Part shown: positions 19,501 through 28,527 of the stretch, piece after piece
Position numbering within the stretch: position 1 is the first letter of the stretch
Layout of the letters: every line of letters starts with the position of its first letter
NCBI GenBank assembly: GCA_012862575.1
Contig: BLSF01000007.1
Location: 310,001 to 374,000, forward strand
DNA: 64,000 bases
Origin: Parietichytrium sp. I65-24A
Taxonomy: Eukaryota > Sar > Bigyra > Thraustochytrida > Thraustochytriidae
Reading direction: 5' to 3'
Made by a program: the position numbers and the translations under genes
Notes under the pieces: model-generated
Database searches by the model: none
Seen by the model: the letters and a program-made list of their open reading frames with translations, nothing else
Told to the model about the DNA's origin: nothing

Positions 19501-22500
19501 ATCGTACGCTCCTCCGTTAAGTCCGTTCTCCCGCTTGTCAACGGAAGGTTTCAAAAACTTCCGAACACGATCTTCAGTATCACCCACCTCCAGCACCTGA
19601 CCACACTTCTGCTAGACGGAAATCGTCTCTCAGAAATTCCTTCCGCAGTGCTAGACCTCTCAAATCTCAGGGTTCTCAGCGTTTCAAATAATCATCTCGA
19701 GTCTCTTTGCGTGTTTGACGGGCGTCCTAGCGAGCCAACGCTGCTCCCGTTCCTGGGGACGCTGTGCTTGTCAAACAATAAGATCGAAGCTCTTCCAAAA
19801 ACTCTCCCCCGCTTGCGTGGCCTGCGCGAGCTGGATGTGAGCAGCAACCACATCACCACAGTGTCTTCTGATTCTTTGTTTGGTCTTGGATTGGAAGTCT
19901 TGAACCTTGGGTCTAACCGCATAAAGTCCTTGCCTACAGCCCGCTCTTGTTGGGAGGCGATGGGTCAAACTTTAAGGTGGCTGTCTCTAAGAAACAATCA
20001 AGTCTCTGAATTGCCCGAAGAGCTGGGGACCAAACTTGGGGGATTGAACTATCTGGACATGCGAGACAACCGTCTAAGTAGCTTGCCCAGTAACTTTGGT
20101 TCCGGCCTGGTGAATGTCGTTACGATGTTTATCCAAGGGAATGACTTGCAGGCTCTTCCGGAGAGCGTGGGGTCTATGAGGAGTCTTCGGACTTTGACCT
20201 TGCAGCACAATGGCCTAAGCCAGCTTCCAGATGGAATATGCAGCCTTGTAAAGCTTCAAAGCCTATATGCACACAACAATCGGATTCAACAGCTGCCTGA
20301 ACGTCTTGGGGAGCTGAAAATGCTGGAGATCTTGCACGTGCAAAGCAACCAGCTGAAAGATCTTCCTCTCTCTTTCTGTCATCTCGCCTCCCTCAAAGAG
20401 TGCTTCATGCAACAAAATGAGCTGTCATCTCTACCTCCTGCAGTACCTCGGACACTCAAGATCTGGAAGCTTCACAACAATCGGTTGAGGGAAATCCCAG
20501 ATACGCTTCCAAAGAACTCAGAGCTCGAGCATCTGGAACTCTCGAATAACCAGATCGAGTCGTTGCCATTTACCTTCTCACACCTCGCTGGTTTCCTCAG
20601 CTTTTTGCGCCTGGATGAAAATCCCTTGGAACCAGTGTTGCAAAAGATTAGTTCCACGGGAACCTACACATCTCCAGAGGAGCGCAATTTCGCGCTATTG
20701 ATGCGAAAGTTCGTCGACAGCATCCGCGGACACTTGGATCTCTCGGGTCGCATAGATGTCGCTTTGGGGGTTTCAGTTAAAGAAGCTCTCCGGGTATCCG
20801 AATTGGAAGCCAAAGAGCGGCTGCAGCAGGCCAAGAGCATTCGAATAAAGAACATGGTGCTGCAAGGCGGAGAACAAAAGAAAGGAGAAGAGGAGAACAG
20901 CGGTGGATCCGCCTCTGGTGCCGCTACTCGAAAAGGACGATCTATTGTCCAGCAAGCACTGTCCACTAGCTTGAAACGCTTTTCAGTGGCCCATGGCGGC
21001 GACGAGGAGAGAATATCTATGCGAGCATTTCATCATTGCATTCAGGTCGTTGGAAACCTCTTGACAGACAATGAAGTTGACAAGCTGACTTCAAGAGTGT
21101 TCTGTGTATATGGTGAATCGGTCAATCGGTCTGCAACCGAGGAGGACGATGGACAGGAGGCCGAAGCGAAAGCATTTGGGGAGGAGTCCATCACATTTGA
21201 CCCTTTCGTTGCATCAATACACGACGCAATGAGTCCAAACGATGGAAAGGACGCAAGTGCTGGGGCCACAAGGACCCGGGATGTAGCCTTGGCAGTTGTA
21301 CGATACTGTGCGGTTCGAGCTGCCGCTGCACGTGTCAAAGCTACGAAAGCTGTAGCAGCTGCAATGACTGGCAAACAAGCTCTTGCGACAAGTCCAAAGA
21401 CCACCAACCCTTCCAATCATGCTTCGGAAATGGATGGCTTGAAGCTTCTTACGTCGAAAAACGAGAAATTGGAAAATGAGCTTGCTGAGCTCAAGAAGAA
21501 GCTTGAGTTATCCAGCGAAAAAGCTCGCATTGTGCGAGAATTTGAGCGTCTCGACTATGAAGGATCTGATGCGCGCAGCTCGCAAGTTCCTGGGGGATAT
21601 ATCAGGCCACATGCTTTGTCTACGAAGGATACGAGGATGCCACAGCGTCCCACTACTTCTTCTGGTGGGCCAAGGTCGCCCATGACAAGATCATCGATGA
21701 CAAGCGCCATACATCGAGAGAAAGCTCAACTTCGAGAGTCTATGCTTGAAAAGACCAGAGAAATTCAAGAGCTTGCGCGTGCACTACAGCATTCCGAAGC
21801 CGTGGCAAAGTACTACGATGATGATATGGCGGAGAAGTGGAAGAAAAAAGAGCACGCGAAACAAAAGAAGAGAAAGAGTGCCGCACAAGCCAAGAGATAC
21901 CAAAACATGTCCGAAGAGCAGCGCATGGCGATACGCAGCAAGAAGCTGAAGAATACACGGCTAAAGGCACTGTTTTACAAGCACGCTCGGCAAGTTGTTA
22001 ACGGACACAAAAAGGTGTTATCCAAAGGGGACATGATTTCGGCCGCTGCCGAGTTCTATCGAGAATTCGGAAGCGGACGTTTAGGGTTGGAGCCGCGAGA
22101 ATGGCGGGAGAAGATACTCAGGACTGTCAATGAAGCATTCACTAGTGGATATCGGAACGAAAAGAATGGCCGCTTCGTCGCCTATGATAAAGATGACAAT
22201 GGATACCTTGATTTGGAGGAATTCAAGTCATTCTGTGCTGAGCTGGAGCGTCGAATGGACGAAGAGGCTCGATCGAACCTCATGGCATACGGCATTGGCG
22301 AAGATGATCACGCTGTTTCGAACCAGCAATCTCCACAGCAGTCCCCACATCAATCTGCGTTGGAGGGAATGAGGATGCAAGCTTTTAGTGGCTCCAATGA
22401 AATGGCTTCTGGAGAGGAGAGCGGCGGGGCTAGCAACGGGAGAATAGTTGTACATGTCGACTTTGTCACGTCAAGCGCACGGGTAATTCCTATCGAAGTC

Positions 22501-22674
22501 CAAAGTGGAGATGTCACGATCGGGCTTCTGAAGTCCAGAATCGCATTTTCTGAGGCCATTCCGAAGAGCAATCAAATTCTTTTGTTTCGGAACAAGCGTC
22601 TAGATGACGCACGTACGCTGGCTGATTATGGTATAACGTCGGGCGACAAAGTCAAGCTTGTTTTATTGAGTTGA
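16600..22674 (+). CDS. Multidomain LRR scaffold with IQ, EF-hand, WW and ubiquitin-like domains, 2024 aa
   Basis: This is a large single-exon protein. Visible parts in order are: an IQ-like calmodulin-binding segment near residues 311-345 (AAVRVQSMWRGSRSRQRLRE); a divergent EF-hand-like pair near 480-530 and again near 793-854; a WW-like segment near 894-928 (PFWYCKITGERTWSKP); about sixteen leucine-rich repeats from about 988 to 1350 (units such as LTTLLLDGNRLSEIPSAV and LEVLNLGSNRIKSLP); a second EF-hand-like region near 1455-1545; charged coiled coils near 1620-1780; one canonical EF-hand loop near 1862-1875 (DKDDNGYLDLEEF); and a C-terminal ubiquitin-like fold at about 1948-2024 (TIGLLKSRI, NQILLFRNKRLDD, LADYGITSGDKVKLVLL). 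The ubiquitin-like end lacks a terminal GlyGly, so it is probably a fixed interaction domain. Calcium-responsive scaffolding, perhaps cytoskeletal, is inference. Confidence 0.85.
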   Translation: MRREQSSAERAADQYADEDRVFSRSAYSSGHTGKFSRGSEDAVSASEESVFSSFIADGVDYDEYEGMESPPPPSEPSVMAGSANEPQALRQRKNKSRTPWQQVHKPRLDASGKQSALWHEQPPQLPGAAAGGSSSISGGVIVGGSDFDAIVKRLKDCWLLNRQPKDSEVGSKNRKRKNMKREGGWTIAQQSLVAEQLGSGGGHWARAVLSAEWMDEEINAEWSQVWSQSAGEEKKKAKETSEALLDAVEKALHAEAAFEKIDRAEEEIVAAFKKEGLVLDDSLTRKGKLGGVGTTLVNNKGTAANGQGLVDGAAVRVQSMWRGSRSRQRLRELVALELAEMEAKLLKDPDPKAFQNRDHIKLERSARKLAAAKLEQLELREYQTQRDFDDRRNEKDKSTRPLALLMPPGLEVAALSSRPEMGIVQQHVGPAFDMYITKLWRILSQLRAEITRTDTSYSVFDFEHELRQVSSYDPADERVSRVDLESIIKDFCPSMSSHEMDVLLAFWDNEMTGLISLERVASTVRGALSDRRQLLCNFIFDELFFKKSSAVKAVGGRLERLTEFYNQFAPAEANMGKKALSVHVKYKDNERTNRELFKKLYAKYVPWLEAPEYLWSDRALRQEQERLCVAEIEQVVALYERFILGADDQAIRGTLQRAVNVLRDAERVSAGRRVQMRRSDWLAFHAELSAGVPDDEVFAKILCGASGVDRVKWAQHAERKARRDLKLKDYIVRLRVIGEAEKKKFKDLQAEFSPEEYEHYVNSFNEVMRKIRGCLLRACGTVRKLEGLENTFESCASFGDDRKLSRTDFRASLARFGIALKRAETEILEIHFDNSLQGYISVDAFFYSVRESERKKNSCTRGAAEIRSTADVPARERRWVKALASTILPESEKEWVQYMHREENSARERPFWYCKITGERTWSKPKRFVRHDKQKWEKEIKRKVQWALSALSKYRDSTHAELDVQLDIVRSSVKSVLPLVNGRFQKLPNTIFSITHLQHLTTLLLDGNRLSEIPSAVLDLSNLRVLSVSNNHLESLCVFDGRPSEPTLLPFLGTLCLSNNKIEALPKTLPRLRGLRELDVSSNHITTVSSDSLFGLGLEVLNLGSNRIKSLPTARSCWEAMGQTLRWLSLRNNQVSELPEELGTKLGGLNYLDMRDNRLSSLPSNFGSGLVNVVTMFIQGNDLQALPESVGSMRSLRTLTLQHNGLSQLPDGICSLVKLQSLYAHNNRIQQLPERLGELKMLEILHVQSNQLKDLPLSFCHLASLKECFMQQNELSSLPPAVPRTLKIWKLHNNRLREIPDTLPKNSELEHLELSNNQIESLPFTFSHLAGFLSFLRLDENPLEPVLQKISSTGTYTSPEERNFALLMRKFVDSIRGHLDLSGRIDVALGVSVKEALRVSELEAKERLQQAKSIRIKNMVLQGGEQKKGEEENSGGSASGAATRKGRSIVQQALSTSLKRFSVAHGGDEERISMRAFHHCIQVVGNLLTDNEVDKLTSRVFCVYGESVNRSATEEDDGQEAEAKAFGEESITFDPFVASIHDAMSPNDGKDASAGATRTRDVALAVVRYCAVRAAAARVKATKAVAAAMTGKQALATSPKTTNPSNHASEMDGLKLLTSKNEKLENELAELKKKLELSSEKARIVREFERLDYEGSDARSSQVPGGYIRPHALSTKDTRMPQRPTTSSGGPRSPMTRSSMTSAIHREKAQLRESMLEKTREIQELARALQHSEAVAKYYDDDMAEKWKKKEHAKQKKRKSAAQAKRYQNMSEEQRMAIRSKKLKNTRLKALFYKHARQVVNGHKKVLSKGDMISAAAEFYREFGSGRLGLEPREWREKILRTVNEAFTSGYRNEKNGRFVAYDKDDNGYLDLEEFKSFCAELERRMDEEARSNLMAYGIGEDDHAVSNQQSPQQSPHQSALEGMRMQAFSGSNEMASGEESGGASNGRIVVHVDFVTSSARVIPIEVQSGDVTIGLLKSRIAFSEAIPKSNQILLFRNKRLDDARTLADYGITSGDKVKLVLLS

Positions 22675-22958
22675 GCCCAAGTATACAGTAAGAGAGGTTC
22701 AAGGTCGTTAATTTTTGTTCTCTCAGGCTATCAGAAGCCTCCTTTCCGAACATTGTTTTTTTTTTTTACAAATAGCTATCGTCCAGAGAAACAAAATAAT
22801 GACATGAAGCAAGGGCCGAATCGCACAAACTTTTTGTTTTTTTCATTTTGGCATACGATTGTAGAAGATGTACAAAATATTTTTTGAGAGTAAACTCGAT
22901 GAATCGGGGGACAAATGCACACACCCGGCAAGAACAAATGAATCGACCGAACTGCGGA
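22675..22958. other. Convergent intergenic region
   Basis: Short 3' space between the scaffold gene and the DDX51-like gene. It has a T run at about 22757-22768 and an AT-rich middle, probably both polyadenylation regions. Confidence 0.45.
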
Positions 22959-24698
22959 TCAGTGCGAGGCTCGCTTCTCGTAGCTCTTTTGCTTGCCAAC
23001 GGCCTTGGCATCCGCTAAAGCCGCTTTGACTTTTTCTTTCATTGATATCTGTAGTTCTTTATCAACCATAATGAGTTCTGGCTTGCTGCACTGCAGTCTG
23101 TTCATCATTCCGAAATACTTCCGCAATTCCGTAGACTTGTCTATTAGTGTGTAGGCGTTTCCCACCCTCCCAGCCCGCGCAGTGCGCCCGACGCGATGAA
23201 CGTACGATTGCAGTCGACTTGGAAGATCATAATTAATCACGTGCTCGAGATTGTCTAAATCTATGCCACGGTTCATGACGTCCGAAGCGACAAGCACATC
23301 AAGCTCGCCACGCGCGAACCGGCCTAAAACAGACTTTCTCAGTTTTGAAGAAACGGACGAGGAAAGCTCCGCCACACGTATCTCTCCTAAGATTGTCAAA
23401 ACTGAGTGAAGTTCAGACGCCGATTCTACCGAGCTTGTAAAGACGACGGCTGGTGACCCGTTAATGCGCTTCAACAGCTGCAGCAAAACGTAAATGCGCT
23501 TTTTAGGAGGAGTTGCCACGAAGAAGGTGTTCAGAGTATCAGGCAACACGAATGATACCGGCCTGCGAGTTTCCTTCTCCGGATTCACGCTCGGCTTCAC
23601 GCTCACGAAAATTGGGCGCCGAAGTTTGAGAGCTGCAAATGTTTGGGGGTCCTCCGTCAAAGTGGCCGAGCAAAGAATACGTCTCAGTAAAGGCACGTCA
23701 GGACGGTGAGACTTGACGCTAGATCCATCCAGTTTCCTTTGTGTTGTCGCAAGAATGCTGACTGTGCCATCAGAATTTAGAGTCATATGCCCGGGATTGC
23801 TTGAGTACGCCGCTTCATAAATTGCTGAGAGCCAGCCGTGATATCTTGACGACAAGAGTGCATCAGCCTCATCAATCACTAAAAAGGTGAGGTGTTCTAA
23901 AGTGAAACCAGGCGACAAACGAAGATGGTCAATTACTCTTCCAGGCGTCGACACGAGGATGTCGGCTCCATCAAGCTGTCTCTCGGACTCTGCAAGAGAT
24001 AAATTTCCCAAGCTTGCCGCCACGGTGGTTCCGGTCCGAGCACACACCATCCTAAACACTTCAGCGCATTGTGTGGCAAGCTCGCGGGTGGGGAGAAGCA
24101 CCAAAACGCGGAGACGCTTGATCACTCTTCTCGTCAACGACGCTACTACAGGAATCGCGAATATGAGCGTTTTACCGCTACCTGTCGGGGCCGTGATGCA
24201 CAGGTCATTTCCATCGCTGTTTAGCAATCTCTTTATCGCATCGCGCTGGAAAGTGTAGAGTTTTTGGATTTTTAGCTTGTTCATGATGTTCTTGCCGATA
24301 ACCTCGTCGATTCCCCACTCCGCCATCTGCTCTACCACGTCAAGCTCTGATGCTTCGATTTCCAAATCGGCTTTCTTCGCGTCATTCACGCTGCTTCCAC
24401 CGCGCAACTGCTTCATTGCTGCCAAAAATGTCGGCCCCAGGTCTCCGGTCTCGACATCCATCTCACTGGCATCGTCGCCCAAGAGAGGCTCCTCCGATCC
24501 GTGCGGCTTCGCGTCTTTGGTGGAAGAAGTATGCGATGCCACGGACGACGACGAAGAAGATGACGAAGAAGATGACGAAGACGATGACGAAGACGATGAC
24601 GAAGACGATGACGCCTCCGAGCTCGATCTCTTGCGGGCCTCAGGCTCTTCCTCCCCTTGCCTCACGGACTCCTCTGACCGAAGCCTTTTGCGACCCAT
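22959..24698 (-). CDS. DDX51: DDX51/Dbp6-like DEAD-box RNA helicase, 579 aa
   Basis: Dbp6/DDX51 helicases work in large-subunit ribosome assembly in the nucleolus. The first ATG in frame is at 24698 (MGRKRLRSEES). A run of about 25 serines, encoded by a 12-base repeat, lies in the N-terminus. Helicase motifs are complete: APTGSGKT (I), PTRELA (Ia), STPGRVIDHLR (Ib), VIDEADALL (II), CSATL (III), VVFTSSVES (IV), ASDVMNRGIDLDNLEHVINY (V) and HRVGRTARAG (VI). The TPGR.IDHL..SPGF spacing, the GWL after the DEAD motif and the gap before motif III resemble DDX51 more than other DEAD-box families. The region upstream of the start is an 11-base tandem repeat with no other ATG in frame. Confidence 0.88.
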   Translation of the reverse strand: MGRKRLRSEESVRQGEEEPEARKRSSSEASSSSSSSSSSSSSSSSSSSSSSSVASHTSSTKDAKPHGSEEPLLGDDASEMDVETGDLGPTFLAAMKQLRGGSSVNDAKKADLEIEASELDVVEQMAEWGIDEVIGKNIMNKLKIQKLYTFQRDAIKRLLNSDGNDLCITAPTGSGKTLIFAIPVVASLTRRVIKRLRVLVLLPTRELATQCAEVFRMVCARTGTTVAASLGNLSLAESERQLDGADILVSTPGRVIDHLRLSPGFTLEHLTFLVIDEADALLSSRYHGWLSAIYEAAYSSNPGHMTLNSDGTVSILATTQRKLDGSSVKSHRPDVPLLRRILCSATLTEDPQTFAALKLRRPIFVSVKPSVNPEKETRRPVSFVLPDTLNTFFVATPPKKRIYVLLQLLKRINGSPAVVFTSSVESASELHSVLTILGEIRVAELSSSVSSKLRKSVLGRFARGELDVLVASDVMNRGIDLDNLEHVINYDLPSRLQSYVHRVGRTARAGRVGNAYTLIDKSTELRKYFGMMNRLQCSKPELIMVDKELQISMKEKVKAALADAKAVGKQKSYEKRASH

Positions 24699-24720
24699 TC
24701 TTCTCTCGCACCGCGGTCCC

Positions 24721-24786
24721 GATGATATGCCGATGATATGCCAATGATATGCCGATGATGTGCCGATGATGTGCCGATGATGTGAC
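24721..24786. repeat. Six-copy 11-base tandem repeat in the DDX51 leader
   Basis: Six tandem units read GATGATATGCC (twice), AATGATATGCC, GATGATGTGCC (twice) and GATGATGTGAC. The array ends 23 bases upstream of the helicase start codon on the minus strand, so it is probably in the 5' untranslated leader or core promoter. Confidence 0.9.
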
Positions 24787-25387
24787 GCGCGAGCCACTCT
24801 GTTGATCCTACTGCCAACTTTCAATTACACGTTTCCTGCCTCTCGCACTCGCGCTCTCATTCTATTTCCGTCATGCCACACATCTCTCTCTGCCACTCAC
24901 TCTCCAGTAGGAGTAGCATTAATTAAGAATTAAGAGCACTGCACGAGCCATTAGAACTCGATAGTAATTGACAAGAGTGGTCCACTAGCTAGCATGCAGT
25001 AGTCGTGGTTGGTAACAGTTTGTGCGGAAGGCAATTTTGGGGAACACATGAACGCATGCGCTTTGACAGATTTTGACAGTGAGTGTCTGTGATGTCTGTG
25101 AGCATGTGAATGCATCTGATAGCATGTGAGAAGATGTGTGAGTTAGTTTGAGTCTGTTGTGACTGTTGTCAGAGTTGTGAGATGTTGTGACTGTTGTCAG
25201 AGTTGTGAGATGTTGTGGTACCGGATGTGGGTTTTTGCATGAGTTTTTGACTCATTTGGCTCTTCGAGTGGGGGGAAGGAATTGGATTTTGCGAGTGAAC
25301 TGTCGTTGTGAAATCTGTTTGTATTTTAGTAATGCTGAGGATCAAATCATGGCTACTTTGGAAGCTTGTCTTTTCTGGTTGTGGTAA
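24787..25387. other. Intergenic region between DDX51 and the GH5 gene
   Basis: Upstream of DDX51 and downstream of the GH5 gene, both on the minus strand. It contains a TGTGAG/CATGTGA-rich stretch near 25080-25145 and a 28-base tandem repeat at 25156-25211. No gene is supported; a short plus-strand frame at 25187-25387 starts inside the repeat. Confidence 0.5.
25156..25211. repeat. Two-copy 28-base tandem repeat
   Basis: Two exact 28-base copies beginning GTTGTGACTGTTGTCAG lie end to end, with the first six bases of a third copy following. It is just beyond the 3' end of the GH5 gene. Confidence 0.85.
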
Positions 25388-27746
25388 TTACACTTGGAAC
25401 AGAGTGATGTTAAGGGAGTGATGCTTCAGACTGCTGTCGTGAACATACGTGAGGATTTGCTTCTCCTTATCGTATGTGAAGGTCCCGTCAGAGACAGTGC
25501 ACTCGATCCCTGTGGGGTACTGGTAGAATGGGACGTAGATGACTGTTGGGTGCTTCTTCGGGTCACACTCTGAGGTGTCAAAATTGAAGTAAAATGGACG
25601 GTGGTTTCTGGTGGGGTGAAACCGTGCATAGGTCGGGACCCCACAAGTCTTCATAGCATACGGGCGCACGGCTGCCTGAAGCGCTCTGCCGCCCGAATTG
25701 ATGTCCACTTTCGCTGAGACGTTCTGTTGATCAACGGAAAAGAGAGAAAGATCCTCATCATTCCACAAATCGCCCCTCTTGTTCCTGTTCTTCGCGCTGT
25801 AATTCCAAAGGGTATAGGACAACAAGTTGGCTTCCAAACCATGAATGGAGCGGTCCAATGCCCGGATCTGCGAAGAAAAGTCCCCGTTGAGATAAGCACG
25901 CGCGGTGCCGTTCTCGTTTCGATCCAAGTCCATAGGAATGCCGATTTCACCAATGAGGACTGGCGCGCCGCCCGGTTTGCCCCCCAGAGTCAGCCCAGTA
26001 GATTTAACGTGGCCAAGATTCTTGGTGATTGCATGCTGCGCGGCAGACACACCGAGAGCAGGGCCCTCGGCCTGAATATCCAAAGCGATCCATGTTCGAG
26101 CTTTCTTGAAAAGTAAAGTCATGGCATCGTAGTAATGCGGCGCCCATGCAATTCGCTCACCGGAGAAATTGGACGGCGCATCATCGTGGACTGGCGAGTT
26201 GGGGTCAATATACGGCTCGGCAAAAATGACAACATCTGGGTGCACCGAGTGAATCGCCTCTGCGTACTTTTGAAAGAAAGGGGTCATGAAGTCATCCATA
26301 AAGACTACAGCCTTGCCATCCTTGTTGCGCGCAAAGTGGTCAGGCCGTAATAACACGGGCTTACCTGCATCGTCAAACTTCCAGACTTTCTCGTTTCTCC
26401 AAATGTCATGCGCTTCTGATTGCCATGCTAAAAGGCCCTTCTTGTTCATGTCGACATATCCCTCAAATATGAGTGTCTTGTAGAATGACGGGACAGGTAC
26501 AGTGCGCCCCGCGCCTAGCACCATCCCGGTAAAACCAGAGTAAAACTTGCCCATTGGAGCAGGGAAGAGAGCGCCATGCAGGTCCTTCAATCCAGAATAC
26601 CCCGTGCTGGGCTCGTTGAGGGTATCGTATCCAAGAACGTTGGGCTCGTTCTGGAGGTACTTTGCCAACTCTTTGATTGCGTTGATATAGTGGCCTTGTA
26701 AAAAGTCCTGAGCACTTTGACCATCAATCTTTGTGTTTGGCGCAAATGTGTCTCCTGCAAAGAACAGGGTGAACATGGTTGCGGCGGCAAGGCGATTGTA
26801 GTTTGTCGGCCACTCCATCTGTGCAAACCATACGCGATCGTTGCTCAGTCAATAAAGCATTATCCACTATTTGGAAAAAACGGATAGATATCAAACTTAC
26901 TTGAGGAAGCGGGTCTCCGTGCTCCTGGTGCGAAAATGCCGCGCCGGACTCAAAAAGGTTCTTGATGTTGAATCCGGCTTTTGTGAGGGTCCAGGCCGGG
27001 GCTCCGTCTCCACCAGTCCAGCGAGACCAGACGTCTTGGTGCGGGTCAATGAACACGCTAATCCCGTGCTCGGCACATTTCCTGATGACATCACGAACAT
27101 ATTCGAGATAATCTGTATCATATATCCCTGGGCCTCTATGCTCGATTGCTTCCCAGGTGACAAGAAAACGAAGAAACGTAAACCCCCATGCCTTTAAGCG
27201 AGTCAAGTGCTCGTCAGCTTCCTCAAGCGGGAAAGGCCTGCCCACAAAGGAAAGCCCTTCAGTCTGGTAAAAGTTCTCACGGCTATGCGTTTCCGAGAAC
27301 GGCTTTGTAGGGATTTTAGTATCTCCTCCGAGATTGACGCCGCGAAGATTTAGGATTCGGCCGTGCTCATCCTTGAAGTACATGCCATCGCAGATCAATT
27401 TGTCGCCTACAGGAGGGAGCGTCGGAACATCCTCAGCGGGGAGCGTGCCATAGCCCTGCCACTGCTCCACACGCAGCTCTTTCATCCCAAAAGCGCAAGC
27501 CCATGCCAAGAGAAGCACGGCCATTCCGAGCATTATTGTGGCGGTTCGCATGAAGGAAGTCTTTCGCATACAGACCGCGGCCACCGTCAGCACTAGCATG
27601 CCAGCCGCTGCCACTACCGCTGCCACCATCTCCTGCGGCTCATAGCCAGCGAGCCCATACGAGAGCGCTGTCAAGAGCGGCACCAACACGCGATCCCTCG
27701 CGCACAGTGCATTCTCAGTGTCGCTCACTACCCGCCACAGCTCCAT
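25388..27746 (-). CDS. Membrane-anchored GH5 glycosidase (endoglycoceramidase/steryl-glucosidase type), two exons, 758 aa
   Basis: Exons are 27746-26901 and 26818-25388 on the minus strand, with an 82-nt GT-AG intron (GTAAGT donor). The join ...DPLPQ|MEWPTNYNRL keeps phase 0. The frame upstream of 27746 has no ATG. The N-terminus carries two or three hydrophobic helices (MVAAVVAAAGMLVLTVAAV, ATIMLGMAVLLLAWACAFG), so the enzyme should be membrane-bound. GH5 features follow: RGVNLGG, FLRFLVTWEAIEHRGPG, DPHQDVWSRWTGGDGAPAWT, the acid/base Glu351 in LNEP, and the probable nucleophile Glu573 in LIGEIGIP. A beta-rich C-terminal domain completes the endoglycoceramidase-type architecture. The HQDVWSR..GG.GAP signature is shared with fungal steryl-beta-glucosidases and glucosylceramidases of this subfamily, so the substrate is probably a sterol glucoside or glycosphingolipid; which one cannot be told from sequence. 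Confidence 0.87.
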
Positions 27747-28527
27747 CTCGAAGACAACTCTTCCCCTTGCCTTGGCCTCCTCCGCTCGTTGTGTCGCAAG
27801 AGACGCTGTACTTGGCTGCGAGCACTGCACTGTCTCTGCCCCAACACCGCCCACTTTCCCTTGGACGCTTTTCTTTCGCTACCATTCTCGATGACGGCAT
27901 TTAACCAATTCAACCTGGCGAGATCCGCCGAGGAGCGTAGTCTCAAGAGTCTCAAGGCTTACTGAGAGTGAAGAGTACCACCGGCATCCTATCTAGGCAA
28001 GCACAACGCGATGCCGAGTGTGAATGACACCGCAGCCTCGGATGATAATAAGATGATACGATGATAGAGACGAGTGCTGGCGCTCGAGCCTCGGAAACAG
28101 GGGAAGAGACGGCCGGTCGGCGTTGCAAACGGTACTGTTGAGCACCTGGTGAGGCTCTGAAGATTGTTCATGATTTGCCAGGTGCTGAAAGACAAGATTG
28201 ATTTCATTTCATTCAGCACCGGCGCCAATCCAGGGTAAAGTGCTGATTGTCTTATTTATCCATCGGGGGTTCGCAGATCAGCATACAGAATTCAAAATTC
28301 AGAGTCAGACTAGTTAGACTTCAGATTTCTGTTTGTTTGTTTGTCTGTTAGGTTGTTCAAAATCAGGTCAACTCTCTCTTTCACTAGTGCTATTCAATTG
28401 AAAAAAATGATGATGTTCCTCAGAAGCGGTGTGTGCACTAATACGTGTACATCGATAACATCGATACTCGGATACAGACGGCGGTGCATTCACAGCTTTA
28501 GTTTGTGAAGTTGCTGGATGCCTTGGC
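27747..28527. other. Intergenic region upstream of the GH5 gene
   Basis: It should hold the GH5 promoter and the 3' end of the MHYT gene, both on the minus strand. A CAGGTGCTGAA-like motif occurs at 28180-28190 and related CAGCACC/GAGCACC copies lie nearby. I see no gene. Confidence 0.45.

Noticed and set aside
24277-24747. Plus-strand frame with acidic repeats
   Set aside because: It is the reverse of the serine repeat and N-terminus of DDX51.
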